Shown: positions 47,044 through 60,386, numbered from the stretch's first letter. The stretch: DNA of 64,000 nucleotides from Metridium senile (GCA_949775045.1 OX459104.1:11703655-11767654), one strand, 5' to 3'. The notes: generated by a model not told the origin, from the sequence alone. Made by a program: numbers and translations.

Positions 47044-47290
47044 TTATTGATACAAAACTATTTTCAATTTTGACGATTTTTCACTCCATTGTTTGTGGCT
47101 TTCTTTAACTGTTGTCTTGAATTCACCAAGAAAACTGATAGGGGTACTACTGCCATATGCAAACGAATTTGTCACGTGACGGCTATAATTTAATGGTAGA
47201 GTTCGCTGCTTGATAAGGTTTAAACAGTTTAAAGGCCTTTTGTTTAAAATGTTCAGACATATTAATCGTATAAGCAAATTCATCACCTGA
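47044..47290 (-). pseudogene. Possible Ty3/Gypsy protease-region remnant
   Basis: The minus-strand frame contains SFAYGSSTPISFLGEFKTTV, which resembles the YGS..PI...G.F segment near the aspartic protease of Ty3/Gypsy polyproteins that I know from invertebrates. The catalytic DTG is not in the visible frame, and no reverse transcriptase follows. A short decayed fragment at best. Confidence 0.4.
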
Positions 47291-47406
47291 GACGGCGGTG
47301 GGTTCTTTATGTTGTGTGTGGTGTATAAGTTTGTGAACGTGTTGCTTACCAGCAAAGTTTAGCTAAATAAGTTTACGTCCTTCGCAGAATAGTTTCGCCA
47401 TCCCCT

Positions 47407-47895
47407 GAGATTTCTGAGGGCAGCCAAGCGCGGTGAAATCATGCATGGTGCAAAGGAATTCGTTGTTGTGCTACACTGGAGACAATAGAATTCCCAGAGC
47501 ACCGAATCATCCAAAACTATGACTATGACTTCAATATTTACATGTTATATTTACGCAATTCAGCTTTAGCTGCAATGTAATTTATTTTAATAAAGCATCT
47601 ATCTATCTATCTCAAGATAAAGTGTGTTTTAGGCGTCCTTAGAAATTATCAATGAACATGAAATTCGGGGAAGTGTGGTTCATTGATCAGTTGTAGTCAT
47701 GAAAAAATCCAAGAAAAAAATCGACGAGTTTTTACATGATCGCAGTTTTCGTGAAAGAGACTGTAAAATGAGCGCTTGAAGGAAACATTGCGTTGTTACC
47801 TTGAATCATATATTTTCAGTTTTAGCGAGATCGCGTAACTGGATTACATTCTAATTTTTCAAGCAAAAAATATTGGGTCGAATCACCTTAATGGC
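47407..47895. mobile_element. Half-copy of the 59-60-kb foldback
   Basis: GGCAGCCAAGCGCGGTGAAA at the left matches 59430-59450, and the end ATTGGGTCGAATCACCTTAA matches the 60.1-kb terminus. Only one arm is present, so it is a truncated relative with a TTAA end. Confidence 0.55.
47530..47613 (+). mobile_element. LINE 3' end with ATCT tail
   Basis: CAATGTAATTTATTTTAATAAAG followed by ATCTATCTATCTATCT-type repeats. The same 3' end occurs inverted at 52690-52760, attached there to a recognisable reverse-transcriptase C-terminus. Confidence 0.6.
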
Positions 47896-48575
47896 AATCA
47901 TACTGTTTATTCTGATAAGTTTTCTTTTGTTTTTGCTTGTTTTGATCAAATTCCCAGTACCATGTGCATTGATCGAGCATCTTTTATTTCTGCAGCAGCG
48001 GAGCGAGCCTGAAGCGAGCGAAGCAAAGCAACGATCCTATTTCAGTCAAGTAAGTAGAAAGTCAGGAAAAAAATCGAGATTTGTTTCTACCACAATGATA
48101 TGCGAGCGTCGAGAAAACAATACATTATTTTGTTCTAGCTATCCCACATTTCAGCATTCTTTCTACCACAATGCAACTCGCGCTTGGTCCTCGTTCATCG
48201 ACTCGAAAATGTACATTATAATACTTCCGTATGTGTATTGTTATGAACGGTAATTTATTACTTTGCTTTGGTATACGATTGACCTTTCTCAATATGTGTA
48301 GCTCCTATTTCAACCTCGTGATATTAGTCTAACTGGTATTAGGAAGCGATCGTATGTCACTCGGATTAAATCGGTAACTTCTTTAATCGGTAACTTCCTC
48401 CCTAAATCGAAACATTTAGTTAGTAACCAATTTTGTTTTTATTTATGGTTTTAGCGGTTTTCGCTCTAGCACCTCTATTCCTTGCTAATTGTTGATTCTA
48501 CTATAAACAAAACTGCGGCAGCACTCGTCAGTTAGACTAGTCTATCGTCAGGCTTTCATAACAAATATGAGTTCT

Positions 48576-50020
48576 TAGTCTTTACTCTATTCACCCAATA
48601 AAGTTTGTTTCTTTGTTTTTGTGTTTTTTGTAACAGGGAAATTTTTGTAAGTTAAAACACAGGGTAACGACGCTTTCGATGAAGGCAACATAATTCGTTC
48701 TTTGGATGGAGATATTTGTTGCCTGGCTATTATATAAATTTCATTTGTGAAAATTCCTGTCTAAAATGGCTTTATCTTCAACAAACAAGATATGTCCAAA
48801 TAATACTCTGATGTAACTCGAAACTATATTTAGTCAAGTTGTAGTGTTTGCGGAGATAATCCCCACTAAATGTTCTTTAACCTGGAAGAGAGGCGTTTGT
48901 AAAACTGGACACAGTAAAAAGTTATGATCATAACAGTGGAGTCGAACCCGAAATTAGTTAACGGCCGCTGTGTTTACATAGTAAATGGGAGTGAACTTCA
49001 CAGAAATGTATAAGTACAACATAGCGTATAAGTAGTGTGTGCCAATAAACTTTCACAAGAGAAGGCTATAGCTAAGCGATTTAAGCTTTTGAAATACATT
49101 TATACTGATGTGAACCATACCTTGCACTACTGATCAATTATTCTTGTAGATCAATGTAGAATCATGCAGCTGTGTGAGCTAGTACCACGTGAAGTACACC
49201 GTCTTATGCTAGTATTTGTAGTTCCCAATCGATATTCAGATTCAAAAAATCGATTTTAAAATATTAAAGTTATAATATAATATACAAAACTTTTTTAAAT
49301 TTTGTTCTTTTTAAAGTCTCCATACAAATTAGGAAGAGCCATTAAGGCCATTAAGTAAAGCATGTATCAAACAGACGGGAAAAAAAAAAAAACAGCACAA
49401 AAAAGGGTGTATTTCCAGTATGTTTACATAACGATATTTTAACGGTAAACGATAAGATTATATCAGTAAATCTAATATAAACCCATATTTCAGTGATAGA
49501 AATTGTACTATATAAACTTTATTCAGAAAGCCTGCGTTATATAATATGAAGAAGCTTTCCGTGACGAGACTAAAGACGGCAGAGGGGAGACTGGTAGTAC
49601 TTAGAAAAAATACATAAAAAATAAATGGAATAAAATTAAAATAAGCTTAGAAAGAAACTAGAACATTATTCAAAGTAATATTTTAAACAATGCTGGTTGA
49701 AAAAAGACACGTACACAAACCATAAATAATGCAAATTTAATATAAAAATCTATATAAGAAAACCAAAGCCAAATTTTATCCTATGAAGAAGTTTTAATAG
49801 TTGTAAATATATATGATACTATTGTGATCATGGCTTAGTTAAAGTTGTATATATAAAGTATAAGTTGTATATATAAAGATTCATGAGTCTTTTTTAATAA
49901 TATATAAACACCAAATCCCTTTGAATGACTACCATGTGTGATGTGTGTATGTCATATTTATAGTATTTACATATTTAGAATTAAAAGAAACTGGTTGAAA
50001 CTTTGGGTTTTTTTTGGTTA
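48576..50020. repeat. Repeat copy A (1.4 kb, non-coding)
   Basis: Same order and orientation as 50810-52185 and 54499-55642. Shared landmarks are TAGTCTTTACTCTATTCACC, GAAGGCAACATAATTCGTTC, TACCTTGCACTACTGAT and AAGTTGTATATATAAAG near the end. No coding frame is conserved. No terminal inverted repeats were found. Confidence 0.85.
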
Positions 50021-50809
50021 GAACATCCTTTAGGTGTATTTGTTTTGAACGTCTTGGTCTAAGAGATGTAATTGGGGGATGCAATAAAAGTCAAATCAAC
50101 ACTAGAGATAAAAGTTGTTATGCGTAAAGTTATAAAAATGACTAGTAACTTAACTAAGTTAAATAATATTGACTCGTAAAGGTATTCCCCGTTTCATGTA
50201 GGACTCTGTCGTAGAATATATTTTCTTTACATTACGTAGCCATGGGCTATGCGGTTTGATTGATTATTACAAAAAGGAAATACTTGCATTCAAAAGATGC
50301 AGGCACCGAACACACGATTCCGGTTATTTTTCAAACCGAACATTTATTTATGCAAATCGGCCTTCGGACCACACGAAACGGTTCTCCTGATCAAATTTTT
50401 AAATCTGCCGTATAAGCAGATTCGTGTTGAAACCTGAAACCGAACATTTTCGAATCCACTGACCATTAATTCAAGATGGCGGACCAAAATCTCTTCAGTT
50501 TTGGCAACTTTGATTGCGCTTGTTTTCAGTCTTAATGAATCAATGCTGCAGTTTGGAACAACAGTTGATCATTTTCTCAATTAGAAGTAAGCTCAATTTT
50601 ATCATTAGCCGACGTATAAAAAGCAACCTTAAAAAGATATCCTGTAATTTGAAATACGGCCAAAAATAAACTGCCAGTGGTGTAATTTGTATGAAGTATT
50701 AAATAATGCTATATTGATTTAATTGTGTTATTGAAAAATAAGTCAATTTTTAACCCCAAAAAAGTTAAATTTTAATAGCCAAACTGTCCCACTGGTAAAA
50801 AAAAGCTGC

Positions 50810-52185
50810 TAGTCTTTACTCTATTCACCCAATAAAGTTTGTTTGTTTGTTTTTGTGGTAGCATGGAATTATTGTGAGTTAAAACACAGGGTAACGACGC
50901 TTTCGATGAAGGCAACATAATTCGTTCTTTGGATGGAGATATTTGTTGCCTGGCTATTATATAGATTTCATTTGTGAAAATTCCTGTCTAAAATGGCTTT
51001 ATCTTCAACAAACAAGATATGTCCAAATAATAGTCCGATGTAACTTCAAATTATATTTAGTCAATTGGTAGTGTTTGCGTAAAACTGGACACAGTGAAAA
51101 ATGTGTAATGGTCATAACGGTGGAGTCGACCCCGAAATTTATTTAACGGCCGTTGTGTTTACAGAGTAAATTGGAGTGAACTTCACAGAAATGTTTGGTT
51201 GTATGGAGCGTATAAGTAGTGTGTGCCAATAAACATTCACCAGAGAACGCCATAGCTGAGCGATTTAAGCTTTTGAAATACATTTATACTGATGTGAACC
51301 ATACCTTGCACTACTGATAAATTATTCTTGTAGATCAATGTAGAGCCATGCAGCTGTGTGAGCTAGTACCACGTAAAGTACACCGTCTTATGCTTCTATT
51401 TGTAGTTCCCAATCGATATTCAGATTCAAAAAATCGATTTTAAAATATTAAAGTTATAATATACAAAACTTTTTTGTGTTCTTTTTAAAGTCTCCATAAA
51501 AATTAGGAAGAGCCATTAAGGCCATTAAGTAAAGCATGTATCAAACAGACGAAGAAAAAAAACAGCACAAAAAAGGGTGTATTTCCAGTATGTTTACCTA
51601 ACGATATTTTAACGGTAAACGATAAGATTATATCAGTAAATCTAATATAAACCCATATTTCAGTGATATAAATTGTACTATATCAACTTTATTCAGAAAG
51701 CCTGCGTTATATAATATAAAGAAGCTTTCCGTGACGAGACTAAACACGGCTAAGGGGAGACTGGTAGTACTTAGAAAAAATACATAAAAAATAAATGGAA
51801 TAAAAAAATAAGCTTAGAAAGAAACTAGAACATTATTCAAAGTAATATTTTAAACAATGCTGGTTGAAAAAATACACGTACACAAACCATAAATAATGCA
51901 AATTTAATATAAAAATCTATATAAGAAAACCAAAGCCAAATTTTATCCTATGAAGAAGTTTTAATAGTTGTAAATATATATGATACTATTGTGATCATGG
52001 CTTAGTTAAAGTTGTATATATAAAGTATAAGTTGTATATATAAAGATTCATGATTCTTTTTTAATAATATATAAACACCAAATCCCTTTGAATGACTACC
52101 ATGTGTGCTGTGTGTATGTCATATTTATAGTATTTACATATTTAGAATTAACGGAAACTGGTAGAAACTTTGGGGTTTTTTGGTT
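50810..52185. repeat. Repeat copy B (1.4 kb, non-coding)
   Basis: Second copy, slightly shorter through small deletions, for example the missing CGGAGATAATCCCC block near 51076. Its end is joined directly to a MITE. Confidence 0.85.
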
Positions 52186-52455
52186 ACAATCTTGGACAAA
52201 AGTAGTTGAGACATTCGCGCGCTTTGTACGAATAATGTAAATAACTGTCCGTCTTGCTAACTGACATTAATTTGATCGCCCTCCCCTCCCCTCCCCCCTC
52301 CATTCAATATTGGATGTTGCGATTATCTGGACCACTGGCATTATTTATCAATACATACAACATTGATTGGATGGGGGATGGGGAAGGAACAGCTGAGAAA
52401 TGCCGACTTGATCTATAAAAACCGAAAGTGTCTCAACACTTTTGTCCAAGATTGT
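52186..52455. mobile_element. MITE with ACAATCTTGGACAAAAG termini
   Basis: Inverted ends ACAATCTTGGACAAAAGTAG... and ...CACTTTTGTCCAAGATTGT, 270 bp, non-coding, inserted exactly at the end of repeat copy B. Confidence 0.75.
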
Positions 52456-52620
52456 CTACAGCACATTTTATAAATTTTCTCAATAAAGATACGATTTGAT
52501 TAGCTGAACGGCCCCTGATAAGTACATAGCCAGTGTACCTAAAAGTCCACAAAGTTTGAGCTATAAAGCATTTAGCATTCAAAAGTTATTGTACAAAGGT
52601 CAGATTTCGCGTACTATGTA

Positions 52621-52677
<57 letters not shown>

Positions 52678-52705
52678 CATAATAATCATAAAAATAATAA
52701 TAATA
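52621..52705. repeat. AAT microsatellite followed by TAGA repeats
   Basis: An (AAT)n tract runs into TAGATAGATAGA, which is the 3' tail of the minus-strand LINE fragment. Confidence 0.9.
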
Positions 52706-53300
52706 GATAGATAGATAAGTTTATTAATAGAATTACATTGCAGTAGTAATTACTAACTGAATTGCGTAATATTTACAATTTGATACAATATATAATAAGA
52801 ATACTAAATATAAGAATACTAAATTATTAAAAGATATACTAAAACTGATTAAGTTAAAAAATAAAATATATGAATATTTATGGTCTAAACACTGCTAAAA
52901 CTACTTAATTGTAAAGCCTACACATATTAATAATAAATGAGTTGTTAAAACGATTTGTATGTATTCTATAGGTAGGTTAAAAAGGCGCTTATTTCTGATA
53001 TTAAATTGGCCTTGTGCCTGGTGGGAAGTAAGTCTCTCAGACTATGACTGCTATCACTTAAGATGTTGTTGAATAATTTGCTACATAATAGTTCGTGGTG
53101 CTTATCTAATGATTCAATGTTTGATAAACTTAAAGCGTCTTCGTACTTTATGTAAGGATGAATAATGGCCATGGCTCGTTTTTGTAGGCGTTCTAGTTCT
53201 AGCTTTAAATAATTAGATAGAGCGTAGTAGAAAACTGGAATGGCATAATCTATAATTGATCTAATACATGTGACATAATTATAAAATAAGACTAAGTCGG
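52690..53300 (-). pseudogene. 5'-truncated LINE, reverse-transcriptase C-terminus
   Basis: Reading on the minus strand from about 53290, the frame gives IRSIIDYAIPVFYYALSNY, LERLQKRAMAIIHPYIKYED and HELLCSKLFNNIL. This is the characteristic C-terminal stretch after the reverse transcriptase of non-LTR retrotransposons. The frame ends in a stop at about 52966, followed by an AT-rich 3' UTR and a TAGA tail at 52690. The upstream part is replaced by an AAT microsatellite. Only the last ~120 codons remain, so it is inactive. Confidence 0.75.
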
Positions 53301-53311
53301 ATATTGGGAAC

Positions 53312-53451
<140 letters not shown>

Positions 53452-53537
53452 TCGACTTTCTCAGCAATTATCACCAAAGCCTTCAATCAGAAATTATCCA
53501 ACATATTACACTAGGCGACAAAGAAGAAGGAAGTTAT

Positions 53538-53870
53538 CTACTTATGAAAAGCCAAAAATGGATTATATCTTCTGGGAGATTGAAAGCTGGAGCAGCCAGA
53601 GTAAAGGCCCTCTTTCCAAAGGTGACGGTTCTTGATCCTGGATCTTGTAGGAGGCATTTCTTTGAAGATCGTAATGCGAATGTTGCAGGGTTGTAATATG
53701 CGTTGAATGGTCTCAGAAGTACCTCTGATGTACGGTATGGTGGCAGTGGCTGTGGGTTGATTGTCGGTTCTGTCAGTAAGTGAAGTGTTTTTGTGAATGT
53801 TTCGTTTGACGAAATCTACATTGTAATTGTTCTTATCGAACACACTTTGCAAATATTCGTACTCCCTACA
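53538..53870 (-). pseudogene. Penelope-like element, inverted upstream part
   Basis: On the minus strand the codons read EYLQSVFDKNNYNVDFVKRN, then IPYIRGTSETIQRILQPCNI. This is the segment that precedes the GIY-YIG endonuclease in Penelope-like polyproteins. The following part of the same polyprotein (NIRVAHKP...) lies next to it but on the plus strand, so the two pieces are head-to-head. Confidence 0.6.
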
Positions 53871-54498
53871 AAATTCGCGTTGCTCACAAGCCTACTATGA
53901 CATTAAGACGTTTATTGACTAACGTTAAGGACAAAGACGAACCCATAAACAGACAAGGAGCTATTTACAAAATAGCAAAATAGCTACCTACATCGGTGAG
54001 ACCGGCAGAAATTTGAACACGAGACTAACTGAACATAAACGTGCCACGAAAAACAAAGACCCTAACAACTACATTGTGGAACATCACAAACATACTGGCC
54101 ACTCCATTAACTGGGACTCTGCCGCCTCCATTACACATTGCACCAACTATCACCAACGCCGACTACTTGAAAGCTGGTACACCGGCTTGGAACAAAATCC
54201 ACTTAACCGTTGCATAACACTACCGGTTTCCTACAATAGACTCATTAACGACTTCAAGCTTTCCGCTAACACAATGACTAACACCTACCCACGCATCAAC
54301 AACAACATTACCGACGAACCAGACACATAAATAACACCGCTGTCTTTTCATTTTCTTTACTCTGAAGATGACTTCCGTTCAGGTTGTCGAAACGTCAGAC
54401 ATCAACACCATCAGTCTTTCTCAAGACTACACCACCCCGGACGATCATGCCTCATCTACATCGATTACACCTGGGATCAGACCATTCACTCTGCTACT
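53870..54498 (+). pseudogene. Penelope-like element, GIY-YIG endonuclease part
   Basis: Plus-strand codons give RVAHKPTMTLRRLLTNVKD, then after a damaged stretch with a stop near 53980 ATYIGE/TGRNLNTRLTEHKRAT, then HHKHTGHSINWD and RRLLESWYTGLEQNPLNRC, ending at 54330. The YIGETGR...R..EH motif is the GIY-YIG nuclease of Penelope-like retroelements. The segment with the first half of the motif (normally with paired cysteines) is missing. The element's 3' tail (CAGGTTGTCGAAACGTCAGA near 54380) follows. Confidence 0.7.
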
Positions 54499-55642
54499 AT
54501 ATAGATTTCATTTGTGAAAATTCCGGTCTAAAATGGCTTTATCTTCAACAAACAAGATATGTCCAAATAATACTCTGAGTAACTCCACATTATATTTAGT
54601 CAATTAGTAGTGTTTGCGGAGATAATCCCCAGTAAATGTTCTTTAACCTGGGAGAAAGGCGTTTGTAGAACTGGACACAGTGAAAAATGTGTAATGGTCA
54701 TAACGGTGGAGTCGTCGACCCCGAAATTTATTTAACGGCCGTTGTGTTTACAGAGTAAATTGGAGTGAACTTCACAGAAAAGTTTGGTTGTATGGAGCGT
54801 ATAAGTAGTGTGCGCTAATAAACATTTACCAGAGAACGCCATAGCTGAGCGATTTAAGCTTTTGAAATACATTTATACTGATGTGAACCATACCTTGCAC
54901 TATTGATAAATTATTCTTGTAGATCAATGTAGAGCCATGCAGCTGTGTGAGCTAGTACCACGTGAAGTACACCGTCTTATGCTTCTATTTGTAGTTCCCA
55001 ATCGATATTCAGATTCCAAAAATTGATTTTAAAATATTAAAGTTATAATATACAAAACTTTTTTAAATTTTGTTCTTTTTAATGTCTCCATAAAAATTAG
55101 TATGAGCCATTAAGGCCATTAAGTAAAGCATGTATCAAACAGACGGGGGGAAAAAAAAAACAGCACAAAAAGGGTGTATTTCCAGTATGTTTACATAACG
55201 ATATTTTAACGGTAAACGATAAGATTATATCAGTAAATCTAATATAAACCCATATTTCAGTGATAGAAATTGTACTATATAAAATTTATTCAGAAAGCCT
55301 GCGTTATATAATATGAAGAAGATTTCCGTGACGAGACTAAACACGGCAAAGGGGAGACTGGTAGTACTTAGAAAAAATACATAAAAAATAAATGGAATAA
55401 AATTAAAACAAGCTTAGAAAGAAACTAGAACATTATTCAAAGTAATATTTTAAACAATGCTGGTTGAAAAAAGACACGTACACAAACCATAAATAATGCA
55501 AATTTAATATAAAAATCTATATAAGAAAACTAAAGCCTAATTTTATCCTATAAAGAAGTTTTAATAGTTGTAAATATATATGATACTATCGTGATCATGG
55601 CTTAGTTGAAGTTGTATATATAACGTATAAGTTGTATATATA
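54499..55642. repeat. Repeat copy C (5'-truncated, non-coding)
   Basis: Third copy, beginning at ATAGATTTCATTTGTGAAAA, which corresponds to about 48735 in copy A, so the first 160 bases are missing where the Penelope-like element abuts. Confidence 0.85.
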
Positions 55643-56347
55643 AGACTTTTCTAATTTTTCTTCGTGAAATAGAGGAGACTCTAAACAGCCAAAGTATCAG
55701 CTTCTACAGTAATAAGCAGAACGATGATCTAGTCTACAATTTCGACAAAGGTGTTAGCGCAATTCAAGGGTGGAAGGCCCTAATAATGCGCTCTGCTAAC
55801 CAAGAACGCGCCATTCCGATTAAAATCCGTAAATATTATTGTCAAGTTTGATACAGAAACGCCTGCATTAGTTTTTTTTAATCGAAATACTTTTCGCCTG
55901 TTTGTTATCATCATTTTTGCCATTGTCTTTTGAAAACTTCAAGTAAGAAATAATCTAAGCGTTGAAAAAGTATATATCGAACACAAATATTTTATTTCCT
56001 AATTAGGGGGAAATAAACAATTATTTTATTAAACAATGACTCACCCCCAGTCATCAAGAAAAATACACCTGACCACCCCCCCCCCCCCCGTGATTTCTCC
56101 CTCCCCCTTCATAAATAATGACTCTTTCAATTTTGACACAATTTTGTCTCCCCTACTAGTGCTTTTCTTTTTGTTTATAAAGGGCATCAGTTTATTTTTT
56201 CTTTTACTTGTTAGTTTATTAATTTCCTTCATTCTTTTAATTTTGCTACGGCTCCCCTCCCTCCCTCCCTCCATAGATACAATAGTGGTGATAGACTGGG
56301 AACGAGTGCTGAATATAAACAAACAGTTATAACAGATAGAAGACATC
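55643..56347. other. Intergenic with a C-rich tract
   Basis: No gene is seen. A poly-C run lies at about 56076-56090 and a CCCTCCCTCC stretch near 56255. Some sequence (TTCATAAATAATGACTC) recalls the 3.4-kb MITE but is not complete. Confidence 0.4.
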
Positions 56348-58248
56348 TTAAGGTGGATCACTATAGTTTTTGAAAAGCCACACCAGGCCGTTATAAACGT
56401 CGTTTTGACAAACTTCACAATTTTCGATTAACCTGAAACTTTTACAGATTATCAGTCTTAGACTGAAATTTAAAACAATTTACTTTGTTTTTAGATTTGT
56501 ATTTTAATAGCAGCGATATACAGGAAAAACGGAAATCAGTTGCGCTTAAATTGTAGACGAACGCGATGAGATCTCGAAAAGCGGCTACCACCACAGTAAA
56601 CTACAACATTAGGCACTCAAAATATCAAAGAATTAAAGAAATCTGTATGTTTGATTTCGAGAAAATTACAGATATATTTTGTACTTTGTAGTTTTGAGTG
56701 TTAGAAGGCATCACTCAATGTGTGGCAATGTGACTTACAATAACTGAACAAATAGCGCTCAAAAACCGTCAAAACCTTCCCTCTACATATATGTCTTTAG
56801 TTACTAAGTTTGGGACAATAAATCGTTCACAGTATTGAGAAATTTTTTTTTTTCTTAGAGATGTTAGAGCTTGACTTCAAGCGAAAATACATCACTGTTG
56901 CGCTTTTCTAGAAATATTCAAAACTGCCGTTTACATTTTTCTGTAAAATTCACAAACTCTTCTCCAAAGTACTAGAAATGCTATCCTGAAGCTTCATTTC
57001 AATTGAGGCATTTAAACGTGGTAAAAAAAATTAAACTTGGATATCTTAACGAAGCCGACTCGTTCGGCTGTTCACGGCCGCTAATGATGCAAATCTGCGT
57101 TCCATTCTGGAGTCACGACGCAATACACCGTGACGGTTTTGGTGGAGTTATTACTTCCGGCGATAAAAGAAAGAGCCAGGGAAGGGAGGGGAGGGCTGGA
57201 GATAAGTTGATAATAAAGCACTTTATGATAATAAATTTCGCTAATTTCTTCATTCCATTGTTCTTTAATTTTGTTAGTTGTGACTTTTTATTCGCAGGTA
57301 TTTTGAGAGAAAAGGTAACTAATTTGAAAATCATTTCACAAATTCAACCGGCACAAAGGAATGTATCACTACATGCAGTCAGATGTAATCAAAAGAACAA
57401 TGGAATGAAGCAATTAGCGAAATTTATTTTTATCGCCGGAAGTAATAACTCCACCAAAACCGTCACGGTGTATTGCGTCGTGACTCCAGAATGGAACGCA
57501 GATTTGCATCATTAGCGGCCGTGAACAGCCGAACGAGTCGGCTTCGTTAAGATATCCAAGTTTAATTTTTTTTTACCACGTTTAAATGCCTCATTGAAAT
57601 GAAGCTTCAGGATAGCATTTCTAGTACTTTGGAGAAGAGTTTGTGAATTTTACAGAAAAATGTAAACGGCTGTTTTGAATATTTCTAGAAAAGCGCAACA
57701 GTGATGTGTTTTCGCTTGAAGTCAAGCTCTAACATCTCTAAGAAAAAAAAAAATTTCTCAATACTGTGAACGATTTATTGTCCCAAACTTAGTAACTAAA
57801 GACATATATGTAGAGGGAAGGTTTTGACGATTTTTGAGCGCTATTTGTTCAGTTATTGTAAGTCACATTGCCACACATTGAGTGATTCCTTCTAACACTC
57901 AAAACTACAAAGTACAAAATATATCTGTAATTTTCTCGAAATCAAACATACAGATTTCTTTAATTCTTTGATATTTTGAGTGCCTAATGTTGTAGTTTAC
58001 TGTGGTGGTAGCCGCTTTTCGAGATCTCATCGCGTTCGTCTACAATTTAAGCGCAACTGATTTCCGTTTTTCCTGTATATCGCTGCTATTAAAATACAAA
58101 TCTAAAAACAAAGTAAATTGTTTTAAATTTCAGTCTAAGACTGATAATCTGTAAAAGTTTCAGGTTAATCGAAAATTGGAAAGTTTGTCAAAACGACGTT
58201 TATAACGGCCTGGTGTGGCTTTCCGAAAACTATAGTGATCCACCTTAA
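56348..58248. mobile_element. 1.9-kb foldback element, TTAAGGTGGATC termini
   Basis: TTAAGGTGGATCACTATAG is mirrored at the right end. Arms of about 900 bases are near-exact inverses (for example CACGACGCAATACACCGTGA with TCACGGTGTATTGCGTCGTG) around a loop near 57260-57390. TTAA at both tips suggests the target site. Frames of up to 170 codons that cross the centre are by-products of the palindrome. Confidence 0.85.
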
Positions 58249-59154
58249 ACTCCAAGTTATGACTTATTTTGAGTTTTAATTTCATTGATAACTGTTAGTA
58301 AACCCCGAGACATTTATATTGATGGAAACGGTATCTTAAACGAAGGCCACATGGACATTTAAAGCAATCGAAACAGCGAAAATCAACTGCTGGATTCTGG
58401 ACTTGAACGCATGAACTCACAACTGCAGAAGACACTTGAATCTCTAACCTTGAAGGTCAAGTTATTACGTTATTTAGATCGCTAAAGAGGATGGTTAACG
58501 ACTTAATTGCACAGCCAAGCATTATTGAATGCAGTTTAAGGTATTTTAGCTGTTAATACCAATGAGTATTTTACCGATAAAGAATGCTCGATTTTGACAC
58601 ATTTGGAAATTTAACAAAGTTTAAGTCCTTGTCATTCTTTCGAAATTGTAGAGCAGAAAGATTTTATTGGCGTTTTGTATTGATTAATGCTAGTAGTTTA
58701 TAGTGAAGTAAAGGAGAAGTTTCAATCAGGTGCCACGATTTTGAAATAAGCTCTTAAAGTTGACTTGTTTTGAGCCGATGTCCGATGCGAGTGCAGGAGG
58801 GTCACTTTCTAAGCTGCTGACGTTAAAATAAAGTAAAAAAATTATTTAAGTCATGTGGCCGTTCAAACTAGAAGGAAATGTCTATACATTTGTGCAAAAA
58901 TTATATCATTTGAGTATGTTTTTGGTGTATAAAATGAGGTGAGTATATGTCGTTATTCCGTACTATTTCGGAGTTCAAATTGGCCTTCGACTAGTCGAAC
59001 ATTAAACAGTCCCCCAAAAAATATTAAAATAAATTTGAGCCAAATCACTTCGATATTAGTTGTTCCCAAGGACAGAACTTCAAAATAGTAGAGTATGAAA
59101 GAAATCTATTTTGGAGTTGCATATCGACCTGGAGGTTATTACGGAGACAGCCTC
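58249..59154. other. Intergenic, no gene recognised
   Basis: No long frame, tandem array or inverted repeat was found. Confidence 0.4.
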
Positions 59155-60120
59155 TCAAGGTGGCTCGACCCAATAAATTTTCGCGAGTACCGTCCGCATT
59201 TGAAGCTCCAGTATAAATTAAAAACGCGTTGGGTTCGATTTAAAATAACTTGAACACATTTCTTTCATAAAGACTGAATTATGATTTAGGATGTTTTTTT
59301 GAAAAATCGGACATAATTTTAATTGATTATTACGAATCATTTCCGAAGTATGGTAATGTGCTTTTGAAACGCGCACGGTAACGTTAACGAAGCATCTGTA
59401 TATTACCATACTTCGGAAATGATTCGTAGGGCAGCCAAGTGCGGTGAAATCATGCAAATGGTGTGAAGGAATTTACGAAACATTAATAGTTTGAAGCCCT
59501 CATAAAATTTTATTAAAAACAAAAAGACGAGTTTTACGATTTTTGCATTTTTGTGAAATTGTATACAAAACCGCGAAAAAAAGTAAACATTGGATTTTAG
59601 GTCCGGCTCATATATTTTACGTTTTGAGAAGATCGTATGGCTCGATTGCTATCTAATTGCCATAAAGTGAGCAAGAGATATAGGAGAAAAGAACGAACGA
59701 TGATTTTTGCTAACAGATACCCAAGAAATAATAAATATTTCGATGCAAAATCTATTGCTTAGATTTTGCGTAAATTATCCGCTTTATTTAAACAATCCTC
59801 GATATCTTACAATCCGCCTTATAAATTTTGATAAAACTTTCCTCAACTGGGGGCAAACATTCAGGGTGTAAGCAGCATGAAGCATTTTGTTAGAAAATGA
59901 CTTTAAAGGCAAATATTGGACTCAAGGCTAAAACATATATTTCGTAATAATCAATTAAAATTATGTCCGATTTCTCAAAAAAACATCCTAAATCATAATT
60001 CAGTCTTTATGAAAGAAATGTGTTCAAGTGGATTTGAAATCGAACTCAACGCGTTTTTATATACTGGAGCTTCAAATGCGGATGGTACTCGCGAAAAATT
60101 ATTGGGTCGAGCCACCTTAA
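59155..60120. mobile_element. Foldback element, CAAGGTGGCTCGACCC termini
   Basis: TCAAGGTGGCTCGACCCAAT at the left and the inverse of ATTGGGTCGAGCCACCTTAA at the right. About 170-200 bases of each arm pair. A smaller hairpin (CGAATCATTTCCGAAGTATG and its inverse) sits within the left part. The right half is related to 47407-47895. Confidence 0.7.
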
Positions 60121-60386
60121 AGTTGGCTTTATAGGCAAAAACCTTAATGGCTCCCATAAAATCGAAATATATAATTACATTCTAGATAAATCTTTTAGAT
60201 TATAAAATACAAGTTGTTGAAGTTCGTCAAATTTATCACAGTGAAACAGGGCCTAAACCATGTTGTAAACACTGCTTGAAATCATATCCAGGGACAACGA
60301 GTTTCTACAAAAATAGCTCAGTTTTGCGAAAAGTAAACATGGAAATGTCAATTTCTTTAAACGTTTTTTGGGGGGCACGATGTTTA

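Noticed and set aside
47873..48253. 126-codon frame with a hydrophobic start
   Set aside because: Begins in the end of a truncated foldback element; no recognisable domain and ordinary AT-rich composition.
56036..56418. Overlapping frames on both strands
   Set aside because: Low-complexity C-rich and CCCT-rich sequence gives biased translations with no domain.
57003..57515. 170-codon frame and its antisense partner
   Set aside because: They span the centre of a palindrome and repeat the same sequence forwards and backwards; no domain is visible.
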